A DNA stretch of 64,000 nt from Jaapia argillacea MUCL 33604 (taxonomy: Eukaryota; Basidiomycota; Agaricomycetes; Jaapiales; Jaapiaceae): the NCBI GenBank assembly GCA_000697665.1, contig KL197720.1, positions 124,456 through 188,455 on the forward strand. The letters run 5' to 3'. Every line of letters starts with the position of its first letter. The stretch's first letter is position 1. The position numbers were made by a program, and so were the translations under genes. Of the stretch, positions 10,839 through 25,731 are shown piece by piece. The notes beneath the pieces are model-generated. The model worked only from the letters and a program-made list of their open reading frames with translations, had not been told where the DNA came from and did no database searches.

Positions 10839-11107
10839 CGACGGAGTAGGAGTGAAGTTCAAATTTCCTGACAAGCCATGAGTAGCATTTTTCAGTGCCA
10901 TGGGGGGAACGGCTCCACAATGACCAAGGGCGGTCCAACCTTGTCGCCAGCGACGGCGAGCCAACCAGGTTGCCTCTTGCCGGTCGTGTGCAGGTTTTCA
11001 GGCGTCATCTTATCTATCAACAACAGTTAGGCCAAGGTCATCCACGCCCATAGGCCGATCCAACAAGCCCCATCTGTCCGCAAACCTTGTTGTGATCAGA
11101 CGCATTC

Positions 11108-11115
11108 AAACGTGC
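11108..11115 (-). promoter_or_regulatory. GCACGTTT, Pho4 UASp1-like site upstream of PHO84
   Basis: Read on the PHO84 strand this is GCACGTTT, identical to the low-affinity Pho4 site of yeast phosphatase promoters. It is about 355 bp before the start codon. Function in this fungus is inferred. Confidence 0.4.
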
Positions 11116-11644
11116 TTCACGACCTCCGCGAGGAAGGGGAGATGGGTGCATGTTGTGGTGCGTTTGACGGGCAGCAACTATTATGAACCGACTGTTTGTC
11201 ATGGATCAGCGGCAACCTTTGGAGAATAGCTAGAGACACCGTTCCAAGTCAAGACATACCCAGGCCTCTCAAGTGCTTACCAGTGCGTCTTTGAACGTCC
11301 AAACAGGAGGAAGCAACAAAACGCTCTCTTGTCATGGCAGCCTCAGGCTCATCGCCGCATCACCTAAAGTACGCGCGCTGGGCCACTTGAGACCCAGTCG
11401 TCGAAAAGTTGTGAACATGACCAGAAGCGAGAGGGTACCAGGGTTTTTAATACGAGAACGGCTGGTGATTATGCAGATCTGAGAAACCTTGATACAACCA
11501 CATGTAAGAATAACAACAGCTACAAGATAATAACATATCGTGCCAGTCACGATCTATGGGTCCCGTAAGTAGAATCCAACAAAAAAGAACTATTCACAAC
11601 TCCCAACGCCAAGGCACCAACCAGGAAGACGACCAACATAGGAC

Positions 11645-16288
<4,644 letters not shown>

Positions 16289-16730
16289 TGTTCATATCAA
16301 TGATCCTGGCCCCAGCAAGCAGTCAAAACCGAGAGAAAGAACAGGCGTTCAGTGGTGCTCGCTGTTTGAGACGACGAGCTCGTTGTTGTGCCTTGTTTAC
16401 CTCACTGGCCTTACTATTTCGCTTTTTGAGGCCAGCTTTGCCGGAATCCAAGTCTACCCTCCGCTTGGACTGTATCCCCATTTTATATTCTCGCTGCAAA
16501 ATATTCAAGTATATGCATCTGCCGACTCAATGATAACGTTGAGCACTCGAAATGCGCTGTATGAAGCTCAGGGAATTGACCTGAAACGGAACCGTGGAAC
16601 AACAGGTCGACGCGGGGCGCAGTGGACCTCGCTCCTTGTCCAGCTCGTTCCTCATCAGCCAACACCTCGCCGGCGCAGGACGTTACACTTGTCCAATTTA
16701 TCCTTCCTTGCGCAGGGCTCGCACTGAAGT
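16289..16730. other. Divergent promoter between the MYST gene and CTK3
   Basis: This is 442 bases between two divergent starts. On the minus strand a basic open stretch (MGIQSKRRVDLDSGKAG..., about 16350-16480) could be a first exon of the acetyltransferase through a 61-base intron with a weak GTTCTT donor. Otherwise I see only promoter-like sequence. Confidence 0.4.
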
Positions 16731-17701
16731 ATGGATCCGTTTGAAGTCAGAATGCAATTTCTCTCCCTCATGCGGAGGTTAAACGCGTCAGTATCGCCAC
16801 TCCAGTTCAAGGCGCCAGGCTAAACAACTCATCAGGTCTCAGCCGTCAATCCAGAAGGTTGTCGGATATGCCTTGAAGTACTTTTCGCGATGTGGAGAAG
16901 ACTTATGGGATTGCATCATTGAAGAATGCCAAAAGGTGGAATAGCTATGTTGTTATCCTGCGAGACTCGCTCAATGACAGGTGTCGGTAACAGGGCAGCA
17001 TCAACCATCGCATCAACATCTTATATTTCCTGGACTCGTTATGCGAAGCATGTCTGCAGGCCAAGACGCATCCCAGTTCAATCGGGTATGACGGTTCCAG
17101 TACCAACTTCTACGTCGACTTTGTCGCACAAGACTTGGCCAAGATCGTAGAAAACGTCGTCCCCGAAGGTCGTCAAGGTCTCCCAAACCTGTCGAGTACG
17201 AAGCAGGTTCGTGTTACGGTCTTATTATACTGCTTTCATCGAGTGACGATCCCATCACTGTAGATTCTCTCAAATTGGAGGAACAAGCGGGTTATAGACC
17301 CTCAGAAAGTGGACGAGGTCATAACCACCCTCAACAGTCGCAAATCAGCAGAAGAAGAAGCCCCAGCCTCCACCGAAGCCCCCTCGGCCTCATCCCGCCT
17401 CTCCAAAACCGACATTTTCAGACGTATCGAAGAAGACCGCGAAAGACACAAACGTCTCCGTGAAAAGCGTTGGGTCCAGCCAGTCTCGCATAACCCTCAG
17501 AGTCACCTCCCACCACAACTCGCTTCCTTCTTACCGCTGACCGACGATGGCGACGGGGAAGAGGAGTTGACATTGGATATCGAGTTCGAAAATGAGTGGG
17601 AGACGACGAGTGATTGGAATGAGGACGACGACGATGCTGTCGGAGAGGAGAATGTTTTGTGTTTTCCAGGGGAAGGGGAGAAACCCATGGACCTTTCATA
17701 G
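16731..17701 (+). CDS. CTK3: CTD kinase subunit gamma, Ctk3-like (CID domain)
   Basis: The start MDPFEVRMQFLSLMRRLNASQ is the classic Ctk3/Lsg1 opening. After an intron at 16787 the frame continues as SIQKVVGYALKYFSRCGEDLWDCI, then GSINHRINILYFLDSLCEAC, STNFYVDFVAQDLAKIVENVVP and a final ILSNWRNKRVIDPQKVDEV. These are the helices of a CTD-interacting domain of about 130 residues. The C-terminal half has a conserved charged helix (SKTDIFRRIEEDRERHKRLREKRW) and an acidic tail. Ctk3 is the regulatory subunit of the CTDK-I kinase, which phosphorylates Ser2 of the RNA polymerase II tail. Several introns fall in the first half and the last exon is long. The gene ends at TAG 17701 and looks complete. 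It shares a divergent promoter region with the MYST acetyltransferase, so two chromatin/transcription genes sit head to head. Confidence 0.9.
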
Positions 17702-17838
17702 CTTTCGCTGTCATCCGACTACGTTTGTTGCATCACACCAACTTCATCTTCAATCATTTCTCAGATCCGTTTGCAAATAAAACTTCCGTCCAGAATCATC
17801 ACCGCACAAACAGGTCTCTCAGATCCTAAACGAGTGTC

Positions 17839-20262
17839 CTATAGGTAGTACCGGTCACCTTGACCCGTATCAGTGCCAGTCGCCAACAACACGACTAAAG
17901 CCACACTCACCAATTTGCCCCATACCCGGTTCGATGATCCAAGCCTTCCGTCCCTCCGTAGACTCTCCCTCAACTTCCTCGATAACATCCGTTAACCAAG
18001 TCTCCCGAAGCTCCTCATCAACAGCACCAGCGACAATCTTCACTTGGGGAAAGGCTCTATGCAACACCGATACTCCACCTTCTCGAGCTACCAAGAACGT
18101 GACGAAGATGATGTGATTCTGAGGGACCCCGTGGTCGAGTAGGACGCGTATGGCCATAAATGCTGATGCAGCCGTGCCAATCTAAAAGAAAATCAATCAA
18201 AGATGGCGAGCGGGGGAAGATGTAGAACAAACTTGGGCATCCATTAAAAACACCCACGCCTTCTCTGCCAAATGTCGCTGTCGAATGCAAAAGGGAAGCA
18301 TGACATGCAAAAGCAAGGGTTCGCTCGTTTTCGAATCTGATTGAACCAGTAAGGAGCCGATAGGCACATCGGCGATGACTCGTTGAAGACCACGTTCAAG
18401 AGGTCCGCCGCTGGTCGAACTCAGATCAGAGGCTGAAGATGAGCTTGGAACGGAAGGAACGTACGCGCGCAGGATGGACACTCCACATACATGCTGAAAT
18501 AAAAGGTTAGCATGAGGTCGCCAGAATGAAGGAGTGGGTTCTACATCCGCATCAAGCTCCTTCCCAGCGTAGTCTTCTCCGACGGGGGTCACGACGATCT
18601 TGTCGCGGTATGGCAGTTGGGCCATAGCATCTCCAATCACTAGAGTCGAAAGTCTTTCAAGGAAGAAGATAAAGTCCTGCTTAGGAGTCGTCTTATCTCG
18701 CAAGATGGTGTAGATACCCTGCAGCGTGGTTAGCCATCCAGTCACTCTGAGAGTAACTGGCAAAACGACACCTTCAACTGGGGAGTCTGAGGTAGGACGA
18801 TTAGATTTGGGTGCCCAACCTGCTCGAAAGCCAACTGCGATATCGAGGTGGAACTATTGGCACGACTCAATGCCATCTTTGACCGAAAACGGCGTGTGCG
18901 GTCATCAAGTTGACGTCGAATGTGGGAGGAGATGAGCTCGATGGCGACGTGGTTGTCACTCCCAGGAACAATCTGTTTGAAAACGATCAACACTGTAACA
19001 ACGAGTTGACTCAGCGGGACAAACGATATCAGCATATCTTGACGTTGGAAGGACAAAGTTGTCATAGGATGGCTTGACAAACCGGAGATACCTGGGAATG
19101 GTGATCAAAAGACAGAATAGGGGATCTTCATAAATGCTCACTGCTCGAGAACGCCATCGACGCTCCTACCTCGCTCTTTGACATCCCGACGAATTCTACG
19201 AGCAAGCATCAAGTCCGAGTCACATTGCACGAAGATCTAGTTGGAAAGTGCGAAATCAGGCAAACCCTCCGTAAGAGCAGGTAAGGATTAGTCGTGTACC
19301 TTCAGGTCGTACACAGCTCGAAGAGCTGGATCCTGTAAGGCCATGATCCCTTCCGCTACGCGACAAGGCGAATGGCAGGATATGGACCTCCATGATAGCT
19401 CGAAAGCAGATTATGCCACGAACCGATGATGATAGCTGCACCATACAAATATTTGGTTTCGTTCAGACGTTGATGTTCTGTAAACGAGTACACCGGGATA
19501 TTCGTCTGTCGGCATACTTTCAAGTCTGCCAAACACTGGCAGGAATGATGAGAGAGGTAATCATTGGATATGGGATACCGGCCATTCCGATCAAACATGT
19601 AGGACACACCGAGGCGAACAGAGACATATCCAGCGCGTCCGGGTGATCAAAGTCATACTTGTTGGCAAAGGCTAAATCGATTTCCTCAGGAGAGTGCTTC
19701 TTGTAAAAGCTATCCTTTCGTCGCCAAAGTGAAATTCTGAGGGGAGCGAAACAACAATAGCGACAAAAATACCTGGGATACAATCACAACGGAAGGGATA
19801 CTGCCCAGCGATTGAACGATTTGACGAGCGACATGGGTCTGTACTAGAGATGAGATAGTGGACGACGAGGAAGACGTAGCCTCGTGGCTGGTACCTTGCC
19901 ACTGGCCGATCCTCCTGGAAACCCAAAAGACCCATTCAAGTTCGCTTCCTCAAATCCAATATTAGACGACCACATACCAGCAATGCCAACCACAAAAGCA
20001 TCAGTAAGTGGCAATCCGTCCTCCGAGTACCTGCTCTACCAAACTCAGAGGCGGGACATTTCGATGCGACGTTTCGCTGCTCTTGAGCTTACCAAGGAGG
20101 CCGACCATGAGACTTCAGGATAGTATTCTTTTTCAAAGCCATTTCCTGTAGAATAGGACCCGCAGTCGTAGTTGATGGGGTGGTGGGCAAAGACCTGTCG
20201 CTTGTTCGCCAGGCAGGATGAACCGCAGGTTCCTCCTTATCACCATCGAGCTGTGAACTCAT
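17839..20262 (-). CDS. URK1: Uridine kinase with C-terminal UPRTase-like domain (UCKL1/URK1 type)
   Basis: The start at 20262 reads MSSQLDGDKEEPAVHP. An intron after SHGRPPW joins to YSEDGLPLTDAFVVGIAG, and the next splice completes the P-loop GGSASGKT. The kinase part continues with VSQDSFYKKHSPEEIDLA, YDFDHPDALD, IVEGIMAL, RRIRRDVKERGR and the C-terminal kinase helix RRQLDDRTRRFR. The second half is UPRTase-like: ILRDKTTPKQDFIFFLERLSTL, GVSILRAY, and the region GTAASAFMAIRVLLDHGVPQ ending IGDRYYL. The kinase phosphorylates uridine/cytidine to the monophosphate in pyrimidine salvage. The UPRTase PRPP loop differs from true UPRTases, as in human UCKL1, so the second domain may be regulatory rather than catalytic. 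About nine introns; complete. Confidence 0.92.
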
Positions 20263-20740
20263 GAATCAAGTCCGCGAGGGTTATCTTTGTAGGTAAGTTA
20301 TACAGGGGGATGGAGCTTACACGTCTACAGAAGCAGACGGGTAGATCAAGTGCTGAATGCACGGGTAATCCGAGGTAAGAGATCAAGTACTGGTCAAACC
20401 GCGATCAACGCCTCGCGACAGGAAGATCAACACGGTTCCTCGGTTCCTTTTGGGGTTCCTGACTACTTGAATCCTCAGGTTTGTCGAGTTCGAAGGTCAA
20501 CCACCTCAACAGCATAGCCCAGGTAAAATTTGAACAAATCACAAGCTGGAGATGGGTGGAGAATATTTAATATTTGATGCATGTACAGATACACAATGTG
20601 CAGAGAACCAGCATTACACGTACACCCAATCTACAGGCGAAATGAAGGTGAGATAGATTGACATGCAAGGAAGTCAAAGGAATGAGTGAATAAGATAAAA
20701 AGAGATGGTCCATTATGCACGAAGACAAAATATGATAAGT
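20263..20740. other. Intergenic region between URK1 and ANT1
   Basis: Both neighbours are on the minus strand, so this is the URK1 promoter plus the ANT1 3' flank. I see no gene or clear site. Confidence 0.5.
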
Positions 20741-22103
20741 CTATCTTGACCTGAACTTGGTGAGCAGAATCATGATCGCCAAAGCCCAGTGCTCGAATTG
20801 GTCTTTTGACATGAACAACAGTGCTTGTGATATGACGGCCTTGACGATCTGTGCGCTCATGCCCTGGAGGTGTGAGGTAAGATATGAATTCTACATCGAG
20901 GAGGCGATCGAGTTAACGAACCTGATACCACCCGAAGATTCCCTGCTTCCGATACACTCGACCAAGGATATCGAGGGCACCAGGATGGTGATCTTTCAAG
21001 TGATGGGGCTTATTATGATGTGGTCGGTCGAGGTGGTCCTCCTCTGCAGTCTCAAGATCGGCGCCACGAGCCTGAATCCTGACTTTGGCCATGATATACG
21101 GATAGGTGACCTGCGAGATAATCAAAATTCAGCGACAAAAACAATCAAAAAAGAAACGATGTAACTTACGACAGTCGCGAGCGTTTTACTCAGAGCACCT
21201 ACGAGGAAGCTCATACCAGGCGTCAATTTACCGTTAATAGTCGGTTTAGCCTTGAGTGCTGCAGCCTTGACACGCTCGTAGACACCATATGTGATGGCGG
21301 GATTCGAAGTCAAAACCAATCCTGGCATCAAGCCGAGCCATAATCCAGGAATGCCCTCCTCCCTTACGACCTCCTTCGCAATACCAAAGAACGAATCATC
21401 GTATTCCTCATCCGACTCCTCATCTGCAAGGCCGTTCGTCAGAGGTTCTGTGGGCAACCGGCGGGATTTTGGTGTATCGAGCGAGCGACCAACTTGCTGT
21501 CGGGTAGCGATGACAGCGACTGGAAGGGTGCAGATTTGAGCGAGAGCACCTGCCAAAGCCCCCAACAGCAATTCAGCGGCTGTTGATAGTGTCGGGGCCT
21601 TGGCTCCGACAGGTAACTTTCTGCTCAGTCGCTTGATGTACGAATTCCGAACCCAGGAGTAGAAGAAGAAGTATGCGTATTCTGTAGTGACGTTCATATT
21701 AATACTCCGTATAGAGGGTTTACGAAGAAACTTACGCATGGAGAAAGTGTTCAGCATCGTTGCTGTGAACCCTCGGTAGAAACCCCAAAAGCCCTCATCC
21801 TTGAATATCCGTAGTATCACTGAAGATATTGCGAGATCATGACCCTCGGAAGCCTTTGCATCTGCTTGTATACGAGTCTTTACGCTACAAACCGAGTTAA
21901 TATCGACATTTCCAAGCGTTACCAGAAGAAAAACTCACACATCGAGTGGATAGACGATACTGGGGTGGGTGAACGAAATCAGGACAGTCGTTGATCGAGG
22001 TAGTCCTGGAAACTCACGCAGTGCTAAAGCAGCCTCCCAGGGCTCCCGCCAACGCATATCCAAAGGGCGTGAGTTGTTGTACAGGTTTGGATTGTGCAGC
22101 CAT
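20741..22103 (-). CDS. ANT1: Peroxisomal adenine nucleotide carrier, ANT1/PMP47-like
   Basis: ATG 22103 gives MAAQSKPVQQLTPFGYALAGALGGCFSTA, spliced to IVYPLDV and KTRIQADAKASEG. This is the first mitochondrial-carrier repeat with its P-x-D-x-x-K signature. Repeat 2 carries a degenerate signature around TLPVAVIATRQQVG, and repeat 3 has TYPYIMAKVRIQ followed by GIFGWYQGM. Ends of repeats show the EGFWGFYRGF and EGIPGLWLGL patterns. A charged insertion lies between repeats 2 and 3, rich in Asp/Glu then His, as in peroxisomal PMP47 relatives. The family exchanges ATP for AMP across the peroxisomal membrane to feed fatty-acid activation. Stop TAG at 20741 after LTKFRSR. It shares a 243-bp divergent promoter with the methyltransferase gene to the right. 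Substrate is inferred from family. Confidence 0.88.
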
Positions 22104-22346
22104 GACCAGAGAGATTGCGAAGACCTTCCGCCTGCGTCCGAGATTTATATCCTCCAAAACGAAGGTATGGATATGTCAGAAAGCCGGATGAGGGAGAGAA
22201 CCGGGCATCCTTTTTACCGTGCGGGGTTACGGTACTATCTCAGATCCTATATCACATGGATCTCTGGCACATCCTCATCCCGACCTTGCACTAAATTCAC
22301 AACGTTGTGGTTTCCTGTCATCACAAAGTCCAGCAGCTGTTCAACA

Positions 22347-23503
22347 ATGCCGCCTGATCCCAACTTTCCTGCTAACCTCGCAATTAGACCCTCCGAAAGA
22401 CCTCATCTGGATCATATTCTGTCTCTTCATCCACCGTCTGGACGCGACCCGTTCCTGAACGGATCAGCTTTTGATTCCACTGCGCAGGAGGTCGCTATTC
22501 GAAATTACGGTATCGCTGGAAGAGTTTGGTGATTCGCGATCTTGCATCCAATGCATGCAACACATCCTCATCGCCCTCCACATCTAGGGAGGCGGCATAC
22601 GCTCTCGTATCATATCTGGAGAACCCTCCAGGATGGGAGTTCGACCCTCCTTTTCCTAGGGATTCCCTCAAACCCCTCACCATCCTCGAATTAGGTTCGG
22701 GGACTGGTATCGTCGGTCTCAAGATCGCTGAGGTCCTGACGAGACATCAGGAGCACCTCATCATTCTCACCGATCTCCCCGACGTTCGTTCCCTCTTGGA
22801 ACGCAACCTTGAAACGCAGCGGACTTCCGATGTCAATTTCATATCGTACCCCACGGGGTACCCGAGGATTGCCATACAACCTCTAACCTGGGGGAGTAGC
22901 GCACATGCGCTTCGGATCGCGAACGAACTGGGCATATCATCTTCACCTAGCCAACCTGATGCTCGGAGTTTGTCGCACATCATTTGCAGTGATCTCGTAT
23001 GTTGATTCTCAAACTTAACCTTCGTATTTCACCTTGTGTGTCTGATGTGCCTGCAGGTGTATTTTCCCGAGCTCTTGGCTCCGTTGTTGCGAACACTCCT
23101 CCAACTCACGTCTCCACCCTTTGTTCCTTCTCTCTCCGAGCCAATCATCCAACCCGTCGAGGTCGTCATCTCATACAAGATACGTAGTCTTTCCAAAGAG
23201 ACACCATTCTGGAGTGCGTTCGGTCTGTGGTTCACATATCACCCTGTTCTGTGGCGAATCAGCCCCAGAGAGGGGGGCCCGCCAAGTGCGTGGCGTCGCT
23301 ATGGGGCTTTGAGCGAGGATTCCGATATTTTTGTCTTCGTTGCGCATCGGAAACCAGAATCGCACCAGTGGACGGTTCCGGACTCCGATGTAGATCTCTT
23401 GGGTGGTGTTGGAGCTTTGGGTACAACAAGAATGAAGTCCGATGACACCTTCGAGACTCTGCTATTGTCAAATTTGGACGAGGATGATGGGGAGATGTTC
23501 TAG
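22347..23503 (+). CDS. METTL21/EFM-like protein methyltransferase (Methyltransf_16)
   Basis: The start is MPPDPNFPANLAIRPSERP. A first intron (after GGAAGAGTTTG, resuming at the GAGGCG codons near 22590) restores GRVWEAAYALVSYLE, a family landmark. The SAM site is LTILELGSGTGIVGLKIAEV, followed by LTDLPDV and, across a second intron at about 22999-23056, SDLVYFPELLAPLLRTL. That corresponds to the D-[VL]-x-Y motif after strand 4. The rest (EVVISYKIRSLSKETPFWSAFGLWFTYHPVLW) matches the C-terminal half of lysine methyltransferases that modify elongation factors and chaperones. The particular substrate cannot be read from the sequence. Complete, about 345 residues, divergent from ANT1 and convergent with alpha-arrestin 1. 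Confidence 0.85.
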
Positions 23504-23598
23504 AGACAAAGAACGGCAGTCATCACATCCACAGCAACTGCGCGCCCATCGCAACCTTATGCTTGAACGGGGTGGTTCCAAATATATCCGAATACACC

Positions 23599-25159
23599 TC
23601 AAGAGAGGGCAGCGGCATGGTGGTGGCCGACAAACCTCTGGTTACCATTCTCTAGGTAGCCCACCGCATTGTTATAATCGCCTTCTTGCTCGAGGACATA
23701 ACCAGGCGGTGCATTCGAAGCTGGGATCACGCCAGGAGCGTTAGATGTCACAACGGCAACCTTCTCTAAATGCAAGGCCTCATCTGCAGGGTGGGCAGAA
23801 ACGAAACCCGGCGCTTGAGGCGCAAAGAAGTTCAAAGTGTACTATGTGGAACGGTTAGCCAGATCGACGGGGCGATCGACGATCGAGACGCACCTTGAGG
23901 GCGAATCTCGGAAAGGTAAAACTTGGCTTCACGGTATTCTTGATGTCGATCTCCCCCATCAACGACTTCGTCCCTGACTCTTGCTCGTTGACACCTTCAG
24001 CTGGCCACCAATAGGCCCTACCACATGACGCGAAAAACGTGTTGTTGCTTCTCCTGTGTGCCTCTTCATTTGTAGCTTCTGAACCGATGGCGATGCATCG
24101 CATCAGGTAGAGTTGAACCGAGCTTGGAGTCGATAGAAGATTCAGGGCCTGGGAGTCCGTACTCGACACGGTCAAGAACACGGGTAAGGGAGAGCCAATT
24201 GCATATGCAGACTGCAAAGGGCAAGACATGAATCAAACGTGGTCATGCTAGGGAAAACAATCGACCCACCGGAGTGGCGATCGCCAGCTGAAGGAGTTGC
24301 GTGAGTTACCGGTCCATTTGAGGGCTGGAATGATCTACATACTTTATACTCCAGCTCTACTTCGCGTGTGTTGAATATTGTCCCTTTGACTTTGATCGCT
24401 GGCAGCACTCGCCACCCTTCAGGATCACCTGCTGGTCCGACCAGAGCCGTATTCTTGCTGTATGCCAACTGACGAAGTGACGAAGGGGGGTCGGCGTTCG
24501 AACGGGGGAGGTACAAGAAGCTCGTCAACAATCTGTTACCAGACAAGGTCAATCAGGGGTGGGTAGTGCAGAGCTTGAGGAGACTGACGTCTGATTGACC
24601 TTGAACAAGCCCCTCTTGATCGTCACGACCAACTTATAGTCGATATATGCAGGGCTGGCGCGTTCGGAGAAGGTGGGAGGTAAAGGGAATGGACGGGGCT
24701 GACTCTTGGGCGATTCCGCCACGGGTACCTCGCTCGGCAAGGTGATGGAGAACGACCAGGAGGACTTGCCACTTAATTTTGGACTGGATGGCGAGGGAGT
24801 CCATAAGTCTTGAGTGAGGTTGAGGAATGTTTCCTCCTCTTGTCCCACAGCTGTGTTACCCGCTGTAACCTGTCATAATAACCGTGAAGAAGTCAATAAG
24901 TACCCGGCCTCGTCGACGTGAGAGGTTTGCTCGGACTAACGGAGATTGTCACCGCCTTGATGCTTTCGGCTTTCTGTAGAACGACTTCGACGGAGCCCGA
25001 GATCACGTCTTTGTCGAAGAATAGAGGCGTTGACTTGGATGTGGCCGACCTACTCTGAACATTCAACGTCACCCACTTCGAACCCTTGCTATTCTCCAGA
25101 TAGTAAGCATGCTGTGTGCTTGCTCGTCCAGACGAGGGAGAGTAGTCTGGGGGATCCAT
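23599..25159 (-). CDS. Alpha-arrestin (ART-like trafficking adaptor) 1
   Basis: The start is MDPPDYSPSSGRASTQHAYYLENSK. The protein has an arrestin N-like beta domain (TPLFFDKDVISGSVEV, IKAVTISV, YIDYKLVVTIKRG) and an arrestin C-like domain (VKGTIFNTREVELEY, SPLPVFLTVSSTD, VQLYLMRCIAIG, VKPSFTFPRFALKYTLNFF). PPxY motifs lie at both ends, PPDY at residues 3-6 and PPGY near the C-terminus. Alpha-arrestins use such motifs to bring the Rsp5/NEDD4 ubiquitin ligase to plasma-membrane transporters. Four or so short introns; no transmembrane or signal sequence. It is a paralogue of the gene at 27815-29500, with matching domain order and phrases such as ENTALVG or KNTALVG and WR/WT-LPA/LAP. The two copies flank FTR1. 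Confidence 0.87.
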
Positions 25160-25731
25160 CTTGGAAGTCTCCAGGAAAGAGAGCTCGGGAATTGAGGACC
25201 GAAATAACCCATGTATGTGCTAGATATACCAGAGAAGAATGGGCGGTCGCCCTTTTAGACAGTGCGCGACATCGGTGGTGGTGATGAAAATAGCTTGCAG
25301 ACAACGTTCCGGTTCGCTTTCATGCATGAGAAAGAATAAGATAGCGAGGAGCACATTGACAGAGCGAAAGGAGGTGAAGCAGGGTGCCGCGGTGAAAGCA
25401 ATGTGGTGGACTGGTGCAGGAGAGTTCTTAGCTTGCGATGCATGGAGGGCCAGAACGAAACTCAAAACTAAATCCCGTCAGTCTTCGACGAACAAGTGAT
25501 AAACAATTTGTACATCGAGCATTGGTACCATGACCACTCAAAGGCCCATACAAACAAGATGTAGTCTACATAGCTTCCCACCGTGTATATATCGCAAGAT
25601 AAGTAACACCCAAACCACCATTTGCTTAGCTAACCCGCCGACGAAGTGTCCTATCGTGGCCGTGCCCAGGACGGTATATACCAGGATACCCGTATCGCAC
25701 TGACAGTGAATGTGGTACTGGAGCGCGGTGA
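25160..25731. other. Intergenic region between alpha-arrestin 1 and FTR1
   Basis: This holds the arrestin 1 promoter and the FTR1 3' flank. A single AGATAA lies at about 25595-25600. A lone GATA core is expected by chance, so I do not list it as a site. No gene is evident. Confidence 0.5.

Larger units (their letters stand above)
10755..11644. other. Intergenic region: PHO84 promoter and MYST-gene 3' flank
   Basis: No credible gene occurs in these 890 bases. The part next to 10754 should hold the PHO84 promoter, with CACGTT cores at 10833 and 11108. The part near 11645 is the 3' flank of the acetyltransferase gene. Confidence 0.55.

Noticed and set aside
25595-25600. Single AGATAA as an iron-GATA site for alpha-arrestin 1
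   Set aside because: A lone six-base core is expected by chance and lacks the ATC extension seen in the FTR1 pair.
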